Source: CSP1-5 sp964348275
GTDB taxonomy: Bacteria > Methylomirabilota > Methylomirabilia > Methylomirabilales > CSP1-5
Length of the DNA: 64,000 nucleotides
Assembly: GCA_964348275.1 (NCBI GenBank)
Contig: CAYGBT010000013.1
Coordinates: 1 to 64,000, forward strand
Direction of reading: 5' to 3'
This document shows positions 34,037 to 42,660 of this stretch, one piece after another (positions within the stretch are counted from its first letter, which is position 1; every line of letters begins with the position of its first letter). A model generated the notes under the pieces. The model searched no databases and was not told where the DNA came from. It was given only the letters and a program-made list of their open reading frames with translations. Position numbers and translations under genes: made by a program.

Positions 34037-34921
34037 ATGGATACAGCTCGACAGGAGAACCGTCTGACGGCGCAGGCCTTTCGGATGCGGGTACTGATGA
34101 TCCTCGGAGTTGGCATCGCAGCGATCAGCGCCGCGCTTTCGCTGCCGCCGATTGCCCAGGATCCGGCTTATCACAACTTCGCGGATCAGCGTAGTATGCT
34201 GGGCGTTCCGAACGTGCTCAACGTTATGTCCAATGTCCCCTGTGTCGTGGTGGGCGCGCTCGGCTTAACGTTTCTGCTGTTTCAAGCACCAAAACAGGTG
34301 GGTGGTTCTTTTACGGACGCCTGGGAGTGCCGGCCGTTCGTCCTGTTGTTCGTGGGTGTGGGACTTACCGGTTTCGGATCCGCCTACTATCACCTGGCTC
34401 CCACCAACGCCAGCCTCGTCTGGGATCGACTGCCGATGACCATCGTGTTCATGTCGCTCTTTACCGCTATCATTACCGAGCGGATCGGCCTGAGAGCGGG
34501 TCGCCGACTGTTCCTGCCGCTCCTGGCAGCGGGGATCGGAAGTGTCGTGTACTGGCACATGGGAGAGTTGCAAGGAGCCGGGGATCTCAGGTTCTATGGA
34601 CTCGTGCAGTTTTTCCCCTTGCTCGCCATCCCGCTCATGTTGTTCCTGTTCCCGCCGCGGTACACGCGAACTGCCGACCTGGTTGGGGTGCTGGGTTGGT
34701 ATGTTATGGCGAAGATCTTCGAACTCACGGATGTACCGATCTTTGGAACAGGAGGGCTCGTGAGCGGACACACCCTCAAACACCTGGCATCCGCCATGGC
34801 GGCATACTGGATCCTTCGAATGTTGAAGAGGCGGCGCCCAGTCAAGGTTGTCCATGCCACGGGAGACACGCCTCCCGACGCTGCAATGACAACCGTGGAA
34901 CACCAATCCCGGCGGATGTGA
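34037..34921 (+). CDS. Alkaline ceramidase-like (CREST superfamily) membrane protein
   Basis: A 294-residue, seven-helix protein with the CREST metal-hydrolase residues in order: NVLNVMSNVP, then GSAYYHLAPTN and WDRLPMT (Ser, His, Asp), and GHTLKHLASAMAAYW (two further His). Characterised superfamily members are alkaline ceramidases and adiponectin receptors with a zinc site made of these residues. Bacterial substrates are mostly unknown. It is 26 bases after the PAP2 gene and in the same direction, so it likely belongs to the same lipid operon. ATG at 34037 is the first in-frame start of the fold. Confidence 0.82.
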   Translation: MDTARQENRLTAQAFRMRVLMILGVGIAAISAALSLPPIAQDPAYHNFADQRSMLGVPNVLNVMSNVPCVVVGALGLTFLLFQAPKQVGGSFTDAWECRPFVLLFVGVGLTGFGSAYYHLAPTNASLVWDRLPMTIVFMSLFTAIITERIGLRAGRRLFLPLLAAGIGSVVYWHMGELQGAGDLRFYGLVQFFPLLAIPLMLFLFPPRYTRTADLVGVLGWYVMAKIFELTDVPIFGTGGLVSGHTLKHLASAMAAYWILRMLKRRRPVKVVHATGDTPPDAAMTTVEHQSRRM

Positions 34922-34937
34922 AACCGATTGGACTTAT

Positions 34938-35228
34938 TTACATGCCCTTGAGGATTTTACCGACCTCACCTTCAGTGTACGCGCGAAGGGTTTCGGTGCG
35001 GACGTTGCCTAGAGAGCCGGCTGCCAACAGCAGCCGCGTTACGGTCACATCGTCAGGAGCATCCACAACCGTGACGACATCGTAACGCCCCATAGTCCAG
35101 TAGATCTCCTTGACGCGTACACCCATCTTTTTGGCGAGAACCCGGAAGGCCTCAGCGCGCTTTGTGGTCTTCCTAATGTTCCGGATCCCCTGTTCTGTGT
35201 AGTTGCCAAGAATAACATACATGGGCAT
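34938..35228 (-). CDS. GYD-domain protein
   Basis: A 96-residue GYD-domain protein. The diagnostic segment is YWTMGRYDVVTVVDAPDD near residue 48. Fold members are ferredoxin-like alpha-beta barrels of unknown role. ATG at 35228 follows AAAGGAGG at a seven-base spacing; the upstream extension to 35324 lacks a site. Convergent with the ceramidase-like gene. Confidence 0.88.
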   Translation of the reverse strand: MPMYVILGNYTEQGIRNIRKTTKRAEAFRVLAKKMGVRVKEIYWTMGRYDVVTVVDAPDDVTVTRLLLAAGSLGNVRTETLRAYTEGEVGKILKGM

Positions 35229-35497
35229 CGCACTTCCTCCTTTCACGAGTTCACTATGGATTGAGTCCTTCCAGGGAAACTCGTCCGCGTCCAAAAGATG
35301 TAAATGCTTTGCCCGGGACAACACATCCTCATCCCGGAGAGAACTGAGGTTGATTGTAGCCCGATTCCCCCGACCCCGCCATCCCTTTATAAAAAAGAAG
35401 TGAGCCAGGCAGAGAAAATCTCTTCTAGGGAAGAGGGAGCTTTCGCCTTGACTCCATTGGCCGTGATCGGTAGGGTGAGACCTCAGAGGGGAGAGCC

Positions 35498-36358
35498 ATG
35501 AACGAATTTGTCAAAGCCCATGGCCTGGGGAACGATTACATCATTGTCAACGAGGGCGACCTCGATTTTCGTCTGACGCCGGAGGCGGTTCGTCTCCTCT
35601 GCCGTCGACACTTCGGCGTCGGGTCGGACGGCATCCTGGTTCTGTTCGGACCACGAACGGCCCCTTTTGGCCTGCGGATCTTCAACCCGGATGGAAGTGA
35701 GGCTGAGAAGAGTGGGAATGGAATTCGGATCTTTGCCAAGTACCTCTTCGAGCAAGGCTTCACTTCGGAAAAGACCTTCTATATCGAGACCAAGGGGGGC
35801 ATCGTGCGTGTCGAGCTCGAAGTGGAGGGGGACCGTGCATCCTTCGTGACGGTCGAAATGGGACGGGCGAGCTTCCGCAGCCTCGACATCCCCATCACAG
35901 GGGAAGACCGAGAAGTGCTGAACGAGGAGCTGGACGTCAATGGGGAACGTGTCCAGTTCACCGCGGTCTCCGTCAGCAATCCCCACTGTGTGATCACGGT
36001 CGATCAGCTCGACCCGGAGGAGCTCCGACGGCTCGGGCCCCAGATCGAGCACCATCCCCTATTCCCCCAGCGGACGAACGTGCAGTTCGTCAAGGTGAGC
36101 TCCCGAAATCGGATGGCCATTCTGGTTTGGGAGCGGGGTGCTGGCTACACGTTGGCCTCTGGCACGAGCGCCTGCGCGGCCGCTGCTGCATGCCGCCGAC
36201 TCGGTCTCGTAGATGAGCAGGTAACCGTTCAGATGCCGGGCGGGGAACTCGGCATCACAATCCAATCGGACTGGGAACTGGTGATGAAGGGTCCGGTGAG
36301 CAACGTCTTTACTGGAACGCTGAGCACGGATCTGATTGAAGAAATTCGGAAAACGTGA
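35498..36358 (+). CDS. Diaminopimelate epimerase-like protein lacking both catalytic cysteines
   Basis: A 286-residue DapF-fold protein (two pseudo-symmetric alpha/beta domains). The family hallmark GNGxRC reads GNGIRIF with Ile78 in place of the first catalytic Cys. The second motif, normally ACGTG, reads ASGTSACA with Ser221. Substrate-pocket motifs such as KAHGLGNDYI, SNPHCVI and ERGAGYTL are intact. True DapF uses the two cysteines as paired acid and base, so this protein may catalyse another isomerisation or a one-base reaction, or act with Ser221. Annotation as dapF should be provisional. TTGACT at 35448 may belong to its promoter. Confidence 0.8.
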   Translation: MNEFVKAHGLGNDYIIVNEGDLDFRLTPEAVRLLCRRHFGVGSDGILVLFGPRTAPFGLRIFNPDGSEAEKSGNGIRIFAKYLFEQGFTSEKTFYIETKGGIVRVELEVEGDRASFVTVEMGRASFRSLDIPITGEDREVLNEELDVNGERVQFTAVSVSNPHCVITVDQLDPEELRRLGPQIEHHPLFPQRTNVQFVKVSSRNRMAILVWERGAGYTLASGTSACAAAAACRRLGLVDEQVTVQMPGGELGITIQSDWELVMKGPVSNVFTGTLSTDLIEEIRKT

Positions 36359-36391
36359 CCTGCTTAGAGAGACGCCGTTCGTCGGGCAAGA

Positions 36392-36823
36392 TTACTTCTC
36401 TTCTTCGAGCATCGCAAAAGCTTTTTCAACCGTCTCGCGCTCGCTCCGGTACGTCAGGCGCGTCAAGGTCTCCTTTACCGGAACCCAGTGGACCTCTTCC
36501 ACTTCCAAGTCGTGCAGATTTGGATCGCCTCCCGTGTGCTCGAAGAGATAAAAGTGAACCCGTTTGTGGATCCGATGCCCTGCCTCCCGGTCTACAAACC
36601 AGTATTCGACCTCCCCGATCTTCCCCACGGCCCGACCTGTGAGACCCGTTTCTTCCTGGACCTCGCGTGCGGCCGCCTGCTCAGGATCTTCGCCTGGCTC
36701 CACCAGCCCTTTCGGCAGGGCCCAAACTTTTCCGCCTTTCAGCACGATCACAGCGATATCCGGTTCCTGTCCCCCCCGGCGGTACAGGACGCCGCCGGAA
36801 GAAACCTGATCCCGGATTGGCAT
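36392..36823 (-). CDS. Nudix hydrolase
   Basis: A 143-residue Nudix protein. The complete Nudix box runs from GLVEPGEDPEQAAA into REVQEETGL (G-x5-E-x7-REUxEExGU) near residue 50. The N-terminal SSGGVLYRRGGQEPDIAVI and KVWALPKG fit the Ap4A/diphosphoinositol-type (MutT-like) branch. ATG at 36823 follows AAGGG; an in-frame ATG at 36853 is possible. Convergent with the DapF-like gene. Confidence 0.9.
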   Translation of the reverse strand: MPIRDQVSSGGVLYRRGGQEPDIAVIVLKGGKVWALPKGLVEPGEDPEQAAAREVQEETGLTGRAVGKIGEVEYWFVDREAGHRIHKRVHFYLFEHTGGDPNLHDLEVEEVHWVPVKETLTRLTYRSERETVEKAFAMLEEEK

Positions 36824-36963
36824 TTTCACCCTTCCGGCCGATCTATTTTCCATGTCGACTTCGCCCTGTGGGCATCACATTTCGAACCAAGCCCATCTCT
36901 CGACCAGAGCGCGTCCACATGACAGGACGGACGGGGCCGTGTCGCCTGGCCATTGTTCGGGGA

Positions 36964-38637
36964 TCAACGGGTCACGGCCCCGTCAGAGGCCGAGGAGACC
37001 AGCCGGGCGTATTTCGCCATCACGCCACTGGTGTACCTCGGCTTCGGCGGTCTCCACTTCGCCAGACGCCGCTTGATCTCAGCAGCGCTGAGCTCCACAT
37101 CCAGCCGACGCTTTTTCACGTCGAAGACAATCACATCTCCATTGTTGATCGCCGCAATGGGGCCGCCCACGGCCGCCTCAGGCGCCACGTGTCCCGCCAT
37201 CAAGCCATGGGTGGCACCTGAGAAGCGTCCGTCCGTCATTAAGGCTACGGAATCCCGAAGTCCCGCACCAACGATCGCTCCGGTCACCCCGAGCATCTCC
37301 CGCATCCCCGGTCCTCCCTTGGGCCCTTCATAGCGGATCACCACGACATCGCCCGGCTTGATCCGGCCGTGCTTGACCGCCTTGAATGCGTCCTCCTCCC
37401 GGTCATACACTCGCGCCGGGCCCCGGTGGACCATCCGCTCATGCCCAGCGAGCTTGATCACACATCCCTCAGGTGCCAGATTACCTCGCAGGATGGTCAT
37501 GCCCCCGGTGGTTTTGAGAGGGTTCTTGAGGGGTCGAATGACGTCCTGCCCCGGTGTCTCCTGGGCGGCCTTCGCCTCCTCACCGATGGTTCGCCCCGTC
37601 ACCGTCATCGCGTCCCTGTGAAGGATTCCAGCTTCCAGCAGGCGTCGCGCCACCAGCGCCATCCCCCCTGCGCGATACATCTCGGGGGCAGTGAACCGTC
37701 CCCAAGGCTTCAGATCGGCAAGCACCGGGGTCTTACGGGAGATCTTGTCGAAGTCATCGATGGTGAGCCGGATGCCCATCTCGCGGGCCACACCCAGCAG
37801 ATGTAAGACCGCGTTCGTAGAACCTCCGGTGGCCAACACGCCCGCAATAGCGTTTTCCAACGCCCTCCGAGTAATGATCTGCCGTGGGGTGATGCCCCGG
37901 CGAAGCAGATCCATCACCAGCCTGCCGCATTCAAAGGCCACCTCATCTTTCGTGGGGTCCATAGCAGGGACATCGCCGAAGCCCATCGGAGAGATGCCCA
38001 GCATCTCGAAGGCGGTTGCCATGGTGTTTGCGGTAAACTGACCGCCGCACGCCCCCGCGCCCGGACAGGCACAGTTCTCAATAGCAAGGAACTCTTCGGC
38101 CGACATCTTGCCGGCGTTGAAGGCACCGACGGCTTCAAAGACATCCTGAATGGTGAGGTGACGGCCCCCGTGTTCGCCATACATAATCGAGCCGCCATAC
38201 AGCATCAGGCCCGGCACATTAACGCGGCCGAGGGCCATCACGGTCCCCGGAATCGTCTTGTCGCAGCCGGAGAGGGCGACGACGGCATCAAAGAAGTTTC
38301 CCCGAGCTACCAATTCGATGGAGTCGGCAATGACCTCTCGGCTCACGAGCGACGTCTTCATCCCCTCACTCCCCATGGTAATCCCATCAGAGATGGAGAC
38401 CGTGTTAAACTCGAGTGGCGTCCCGCCAGCCGCCCGAATTCCTTCTTTGACCTTGGCTCCCAGGCGGCGAAGGTGGTAGTTACAGGGCCCAATCTCGATC
38501 CACGTATTGGCAACGCCCACCAGGGGTCGCTCCAGGTCTGCATCCTTGAAGCCAATCGCTTTGAGCATTGCCCGTGCCGGTGCGCGGTCTGGCCCCTCGG
38601 TGATGGCACGGCTATGCGCCTTCGGATCCACGATCAT
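36964..38637 (-). CDS. ilvD: Dihydroxy-acid dehydratase IlvD
   Basis: A 557-residue Fe-S dehydratase of the branched-chain amino acid pathway, converting 2,3-dihydroxy-isovalerate or -methylvalerate to the 2-keto acids. Cluster cysteines lie in ALSGCDKTIPG (about 124) and CACPGAGACGGQFTANTM (about 195). The C-terminal TDGRFSGATHGLMAGHVAPEA carries the active-site serine. Length and order are standard. It depends on the Fe-S machinery encoded elsewhere in this window. Its own promoter is at 38715-38743. Confidence 0.97.
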   Translation of the reverse strand: MIVDPKAHSRAITEGPDRAPARAMLKAIGFKDADLERPLVGVANTWIEIGPCNYHLRRLGAKVKEGIRAAGGTPLEFNTVSISDGITMGSEGMKTSLVSREVIADSIELVARGNFFDAVVALSGCDKTIPGTVMALGRVNVPGLMLYGGSIMYGEHGGRHLTIQDVFEAVGAFNAGKMSAEEFLAIENCACPGAGACGGQFTANTMATAFEMLGISPMGFGDVPAMDPTKDEVAFECGRLVMDLLRRGITPRQIITRRALENAIAGVLATGGSTNAVLHLLGVAREMGIRLTIDDFDKISRKTPVLADLKPWGRFTAPEMYRAGGMALVARRLLEAGILHRDAMTVTGRTIGEEAKAAQETPGQDVIRPLKNPLKTTGGMTILRGNLAPEGCVIKLAGHERMVHRGPARVYDREEDAFKAVKHGRIKPGDVVVIRYEGPKGGPGMREMLGVTGAIVGAGLRDSVALMTDGRFSGATHGLMAGHVAPEAAVGGPIAAINNGDVIVFDVKKRRLDVELSAAEIKRRLAKWRPPKPRYTSGVMAKYARLVSSASDGAVTR

Positions 38638-38714
38638 GGCACATCCCTCCCTGGTTCTTAATTCCCGCTAGCCCGAAGATGGATTGATGAAACGAAAAGA
38701 TCACAAGCGATGTC

Positions 38715-38743
38715 AGTATAACTGATCGGGATCACATGGTAAA
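38715..38743 (-). promoter_or_regulatory. Sigma-70 promoter of ilvD
   Basis: Minus strand TTTACC at 38743-38738, 17-base spacer, TATACT at 38720-38715, about 77 bases upstream of the ilvD ATG. No leader-peptide attenuator was evident. Confidence 0.6.
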
Positions 38744-38754
38744 GCGCGGTAAGC

Positions 38755-38880
38755 GATCAGCAATCAGGGGGCAGCTATCAGCTTGAAGGATTTCGGATTT
38801 GGAATTGCGAACTTGGGATGTTGTGGCAGAGCCCCTTGGATTTTCAAATTCGAAATCCGAATTCGAAAATTCGCAATGAA
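38755..38880. repeat. Intergenic heptamer repeats of two sequence types
   Basis: GATCAGC-AATCAGG-GGGCAGC-TATCAGC from 38755. GGATTTC-GGATTTG-GAATTGC from about 38788 faces AAATTCG-AAATCCG-AATTCGA-AAATTCG from 38846 as an imperfect inverted repeat. Confidence 0.7.
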
Positions 38881-38906
38881 ATGAGTTGACATCTGACAGC
38901 CGACTG

Positions 38907-39644
38907 TTATTTTGCGCGTCCTACCTGGAGTTTTGGAAGCAGTGACCAGTTGAAATCGTGACAGGCAGCGGGACCCAAGTATTCCAGGGACTGCCGGCAC
39001 CTTTCGATTCCCTCTAGGAACCTGTTGAGCTCGACACCCCGGTATCGTGGAACGTAAGGCACGACCTTCGCCCGCCCGTTCCGGAACATGCTTATTGCAC
39101 CGCGGTAATTATTCCGCTGAATGTGATAAAAGGCCACGCCGAGTTGAATGAGACCCTGGAGAAAGCGCCGCTCCGGCCCCCGCCAATCCATCCAAACTTC
39201 CTCCAAGATCTCATGAAACTCGAAGAAAAGGTGATGTCGCCACAGGAGCGCCGCTTGTTGGAGGATGCCCGGAAGCGCCTCGGTGTAACGCCGGCGGTGC
39301 AGCTCCTTTAGCAACCCCCAATAGGCGGTCGCTTTCTTGCAGACCACGGAAAGCTCGTCGAGGTATTCCGGGGCAATCGCCACTTCTGCGTTGCTAGGCC
39401 GAAATAGTCCCGACTCGGCAACCAACTTGCGACCCCAGACCTCATTCAGCTTACCACACCAGCGGACCTCCCGCTCGTGCCGCCCGACGTACTCCGCCAA
39501 TCGGGAAAATGGAACGGCTGGGGGATCGCTCCCCCCGGCCACCCGGCAATACGCGCGAAGCCAAAAGATCATGACCGACCTTTGCCGGTGCTTGATCGCC
39601 TCCATCAAGAGTTCCCCCACCTTGTCCCGAAGTTCCGATTGCAT
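38907..39644 (-). CDS. DUF309 domain protein with an unknown N-terminal domain
   Basis: A 245-residue protein. Residues about 120-205 form the DUF309 helical domain (FFEFHEILEEVWMDWRGPER, then FLQGLIQLGVAFYHIQRNNY). The first 115 residues are a separate helical region I do not recognise. Its start overlaps the bioD stop by one base, so it is translationally linked to biotin synthesis genes. Function unknown; the biotin link is positional. Confidence 0.8.
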   Translation of the reverse strand: MQSELRDKVGELLMEAIKHRQRSVMIFWLRAYCRVAGGSDPPAVPFSRLAEYVGRHEREVRWCGKLNEVWGRKLVAESGLFRPSNAEVAIAPEYLDELSVVCKKATAYWGLLKELHRRRYTEALPGILQQAALLWRHHLFFEFHEILEEVWMDWRGPERRFLQGLIQLGVAFYHIQRNNYRGAISMFRNGRAKVVPYVPRYRGVELNRFLEGIERCRQSLEYLGPAACHDFNWSLLPKLQVGRAK

Positions 39645-40348
39645 CAGCGGAGCTCCAACAGCTCCAGAAGACGATCCAGGCCGAGCGATCTTTCCACCAG
39701 GGACAAATCATCCGAGGCGTCCGGACAATAGGGAATGGAACCGAGAAGCGGACCCGGCAGTCGGTCCACGAGTGCCTGGAGGTTCGCTTGCTCTGATGGG
39801 CCGGGCGGACCCGTCGCGCTGTTCACCACAACCCCGAGTATTGGAAGTTTCAAGTGACTGGCCCAATGCCACGTCAGCAGGGTGTGATTAATGGTCCCGA
39901 GAGAGGCACGGGCCACCACAAGCACGGGGATGCAGAGCTTCTGGATCAGGTCGGTGTTATCGGCCGTATCGGTGAGCGGTACCAGAACACCTCCTGCCCC
40001 TTCTACCAACGTCACCTGGTGGCGCCCGGTGAGATCGCGGAACCGGGACGCGATCCGGTCAAGGTCGATAGTGATGCCTGCTGCCTCCGCAGCCACCGAC
40101 GGGGCTGCCGGCATCTCGAGGGCATAAGGACAGATCTCGTCCAGTGGATCAGCGGTTCCTGCCTTCTCTTGGAGGTATAGCGCATCCTGAGGCTGAAGCC
40201 GTCCGTCACGCATGGGGCAGCCGGTCTCGACAGGCTTCATCACTCCGACATCGATCCGCCGGGCTCGAAGGAGGCCCGCCAAGATTCCCGCCAGGAAGGT
40301 TTTGCCCACACCTGTGTCTGTCCCTGTGATGAAGAGACCCTTACTCAT
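39644..40348 (-). CDS. bioD: Dethiobiotin synthetase BioD
   Basis: A 234-residue ATP-dependent carboxylase forming the ureido ring of dethiobiotin from 7,8-diaminopelargonate and CO2. The P-loop GTDTGVGKTFLAG is at residues 6-18, KPVETGC near 37, and VEGAGGVLVPLTD near 110. ATG at 40348 gives the standard length; a TTG 15 bases earlier is in frame. It follows the pabC-like gene in the mixed biotin/pABA operon. Confidence 0.94.
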   Translation of the reverse strand: MSKGLFITGTDTGVGKTFLAGILAGLLRARRIDVGVMKPVETGCPMRDGRLQPQDALYLQEKAGTADPLDEICPYALEMPAAPSVAAEAAGITIDLDRIASRFRDLTGRHQVTLVEGAGGVLVPLTDTADNTDLIQKLCIPVLVVARASLGTINHTLLTWHWASHLKLPILGVVVNSATGPPGPSEQANLQALVDRLPGPLLGSIPYCPDASDDLSLVERSLGLDRLLELLELR

Positions 40349-40363
40349 CACCCTCTTAGGCAA

Positions 40364-40400
40364 CTGTCAGCACTGAGGCTTCTGTCGGTTGTCAGCCTGA
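40364..40400. repeat. Short heptamer-type repeat upstream of bioD
   Basis: Degenerate CTGTCAGC / TTGTCAGCC units spaced in multiples of about seven bases in the spacer between bioD and the pabC-like gene. Confidence 0.4.
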
Positions 40401-40437
40401 GACCACCGATAATCTATGACTTGCGGAGGTTCTGGCT

Positions 40438-41235
40438 TCATTTGCAATCGCCGACCAAAACGTGCTCCCGGTACTTGGCGTGGAGCACACCCGCCCAAGG
40501 GTAAGGTGGACGCCCCGTAAAGATGCCGGCAATCTCTTTGACCGGAAGAACCTCCACGACCGCATTGGAGATCATCACCTCGTCCGCCTCCTTGAGATCT
40601 GCCATCGTGACCGGGCGTTCCTCTGACACGAGACCTGTGTCCCCGGCACTCGCAATGAGAAGACCGCGGGCAATCCCCGGCAAAAGACCCGCAGAAACCG
40701 GAGGGGTGATCAGGCTCTGCCCCCGGACCAGGAAGAGATTTGCGGTCGCCGTTTCGGCGATTTCCCCCCGTTCATTGAAGAACAAGGCATCGTAATATTC
40801 CCGGTGCCGGGCCCACTGTCGGCTGTAATTATTTTCAAAATAGTTCGTGGTCTTGAATGTCAGCAGGGGAGAGTCGGAGCAGCGAGCAAAAGGGGCTCTC
40901 ACCAGACGCACGCCCCCCCGCTGGTACTGATCTGTCGCTGTGAGGACGGAGGAATGGGTGAGAACGCGAGTCTCTTCAGGGCCCTCCTCTCCCCAGACTT
41001 CTAAAGTCACGCGGAGGCGAGCCTCTGCCTGATCCGAGACCGCCTGGAGCTCCCTTTTGACGGCTTCGGCAAAAGCCGTCTTCGAAAAGGGAAATCGGAA
41101 AAATTCCGCCCCGTCCGCCATCCGCCGACAATGGGCATCGAGGAGGGGAACCCTGCGGTTCAGATATACCCGGAGGGTCTCAAAAAGACCCTCACCGTAA
41201 AGCAATGTGCGATTGATCTGTCCCGTTGGGTTCAC
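40438..41235 (-). CDS. Class IV aminotransferase-fold lyase, PabC-like
   Basis: A 265-residue fold type IV PLP enzyme. The substrate loop YGEGLFETLRVY is near residue 14, the PLP lysine in LTFKTTNYFEN near 147, and the phosphate-binding NAVVEVLPV near 235. Being directly downstream of a pabB-type gene, it is most likely 4-amino-4-deoxychorismate lyase (pABA formation), though D-amino-acid or branched-chain aminotransferase activity is possible. GTG at 41235 is chosen because the longer frame to 41256 is made of heptamer repeat DNA. Confidence 0.82.
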   Translation of the reverse strand: MNPTGQINRTLLYGEGLFETLRVYLNRRVPLLDAHCRRMADGAEFFRFPFSKTAFAEAVKRELQAVSDQAEARLRVTLEVWGEEGPEETRVLTHSSVLTATDQYQRGGVRLVRAPFARCSDSPLLTFKTTNYFENNYSRQWARHREYYDALFFNERGEIAETATANLFLVRGQSLITPPVSAGLLPGIARGLLIASAGDTGLVSEERPVTMADLKEADEVMISNAVVEVLPVKEIAGIFTGRPPYPWAGVLHAKYREHVLVGDCK

Positions 41236-41362
41236 GGTTCCTCGTTCACAGTTCACAGCTTATGACTCGCAGCTAAGGATTCGGAATAAGCCACGTTGAT
41301 TTCGGATTGCTGACTGCTGACAGCTGATAGCTGACTGCTTCGGTCGCCGGTCATCGGTCTAA
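41230..41362. repeat. Large heptamer repeat cluster between pabB and pabC-like genes
   Basis: GTTCACG-GTTCCTC-GTTCACA-GTTCACA at 41230-41257. TTGCTGA-CTGCTGA-CAGCTGA-TAGCTGA-CTGCTTC at 41307-41341, then CGGTCGC-CGGTCAT-CGGTCTA to 41361. The first unit overlaps the pabC-like start codon. Confidence 0.75.
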
Positions 41363-41379
41363 TCGGCGACTACTGATAG

Positions 41380-42660
41380 CTAGAGACCTGGAGCAAGCTC
41401 TGAATGGTCGTCAAGACCGAAGGCTCTCAGAAAGGCAGCAGCCTTGACGAGACACTCCCGATATTCTTCCACCGGGTCGGAGTCTCCTAGGATTGCACCC
41501 CCCACCCCGAAGCAGGCGTCGGACCCGGCAACGGCGAGCGTACGAATGGCCACACTAAGGGTCATTTCTCCTCCAGGTGTGAGGAGGCCGATGGCCCCGG
41601 TGTAGACGCCTCGGCGGTACCTCTCGAGCTCGTCAATGATTTCGCACGCCCGCTTTTTCGGCGCCCCCGTCACCGAGCCCGGGGGAAAGGAGGCCCTAAG
41701 CACGTCCGCCGTGCCGATGCCCGGCTTGAGACGCCCGGTGACCTCCGAGATCATCTGATAAAGGGTCCGGTACCCCTCCACGCTGAACAGACTGGGGACA
41801 GCCACGGTCCCGGTCTCGGCCACCTTGCCAATGTCGTGTCGCATCAGGTCGACGATCATCACATTCTCCGCCCGGTCCTTCGCACTCCCCCCAAGATCAT
41901 CGCGGAGACGCCGATCCTCCCAAGGGACCCTCCCCCGGGGCCGCGTCCCCTTCATCGGCTTGCTCAACACGGTGCCGTCTTTCACCCGCAGGAACAACTC
42001 CGGGGATCCGGAGACCACAAATCGCCCCTCCCCGAGATTGAGAAAAGCGGCGTAGGGAACCGGCTGAATCTCTCGGAGCCGGCGGTAGAGGTCCCAGGGG
42101 TCAAAGCACCCTGTGCACAAGATGGGCTGGGTGAGGTTGACCTGGTAAATATCCCCCGCAGAAATATAAGCCTGCGCCCGCTTGATTGCTTGCAGATAGG
42201 CGTCCTGGGAGTGGTAAAGTCGAATCTGCCGAGGCGACGGTGCCCGCTCCACCTTCTGGATTCGCGAAGAGGGCCATCGCGCAGACCCTGTTTCGCACCA
42301 CCGCCGAGACATATGGTCATAGCAGAGGACGCCGTCGTACACCCCCATCCAGGCATCAGGCAGGACCACCATGGGAGGATTCCGATCCGGCAGCTCCTCG
42401 GTGAGGAGCCGGAGATCATAACCGAGATACCCCAGGCAAAAGCCCTCTCGGGTGGCCGCCTGAAGTTCCTCGAAATAGCGGGACTCATGGTGAGCCCGAT
42501 CAATAATCAGCACGCGCCGAGGGATCCGGGCGATGAAGGAGTACCGCTCCCGGGCCGTAGGCTTCTGGGTCTCCAGGAGTACCGCCCCGGGCTCCTGCCA
42601 GCAGCGGGCAAAGACCTCGACGGGAGTATCGATCAGGCTAAGGGACTCACTATGCAGCAT
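41380..42660 (-). CDS. pabB: Aminodeoxychorismate/anthranilate synthase component I
   Basis: A 426-residue chorismate-binding enzyme. It contains SAGDIYQVNLTQPI near residue 167, SPELFLRVKDG near 220, KPMKGTRPRGR near 235, GSVTGAPKKRACEIIDELE near 327 and a C-terminal VGGAILGDSDPVEEYREC. The PIKGT-like segment reads KPMKGT, with the lysine typical of PabB. Together with the adjacent PabC-like lyase this supports pABA rather than anthranilate synthesis. No glutaminase subunit lies here. Its ATG overlaps the bioA stop by 11 bases. Confidence 0.87.
   Translation of the reverse strand: MLHSESLSLIDTPVEVFARCWQEPGAVLLETQKPTARERYSFIARIPRRVLIIDRAHHESRYFEELQAATREGFCLGYLGYDLRLLTEELPDRNPPMVVLPDAWMGVYDGVLCYDHMSRRWCETGSARWPSSRIQKVERAPSPRQIRLYHSQDAYLQAIKRAQAYISAGDIYQVNLTQPILCTGCFDPWDLYRRLREIQPVPYAAFLNLGEGRFVVSGSPELFLRVKDGTVLSKPMKGTRPRGRVPWEDRRLRDDLGGSAKDRAENVMIVDLMRHDIGKVAETGTVAVPSLFSVEGYRTLYQMISEVTGRLKPGIGTADVLRASFPPGSVTGAPKKRACEIIDELERYRRGVYTGAIGLLTPGGEMTLSVAIRTLAVAGSDACFGVGGAILGDSDPVEEYRECLVKAAAFLRAFGLDDHSELAPGL

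Noticed and set aside
38715..38906. T-box or attenuator ahead of ilvD
   Set aside because: No T-box sequence, leader peptide rich in branched-chain codons or terminator hairpin was found; only a promoter and heptamer repeats.
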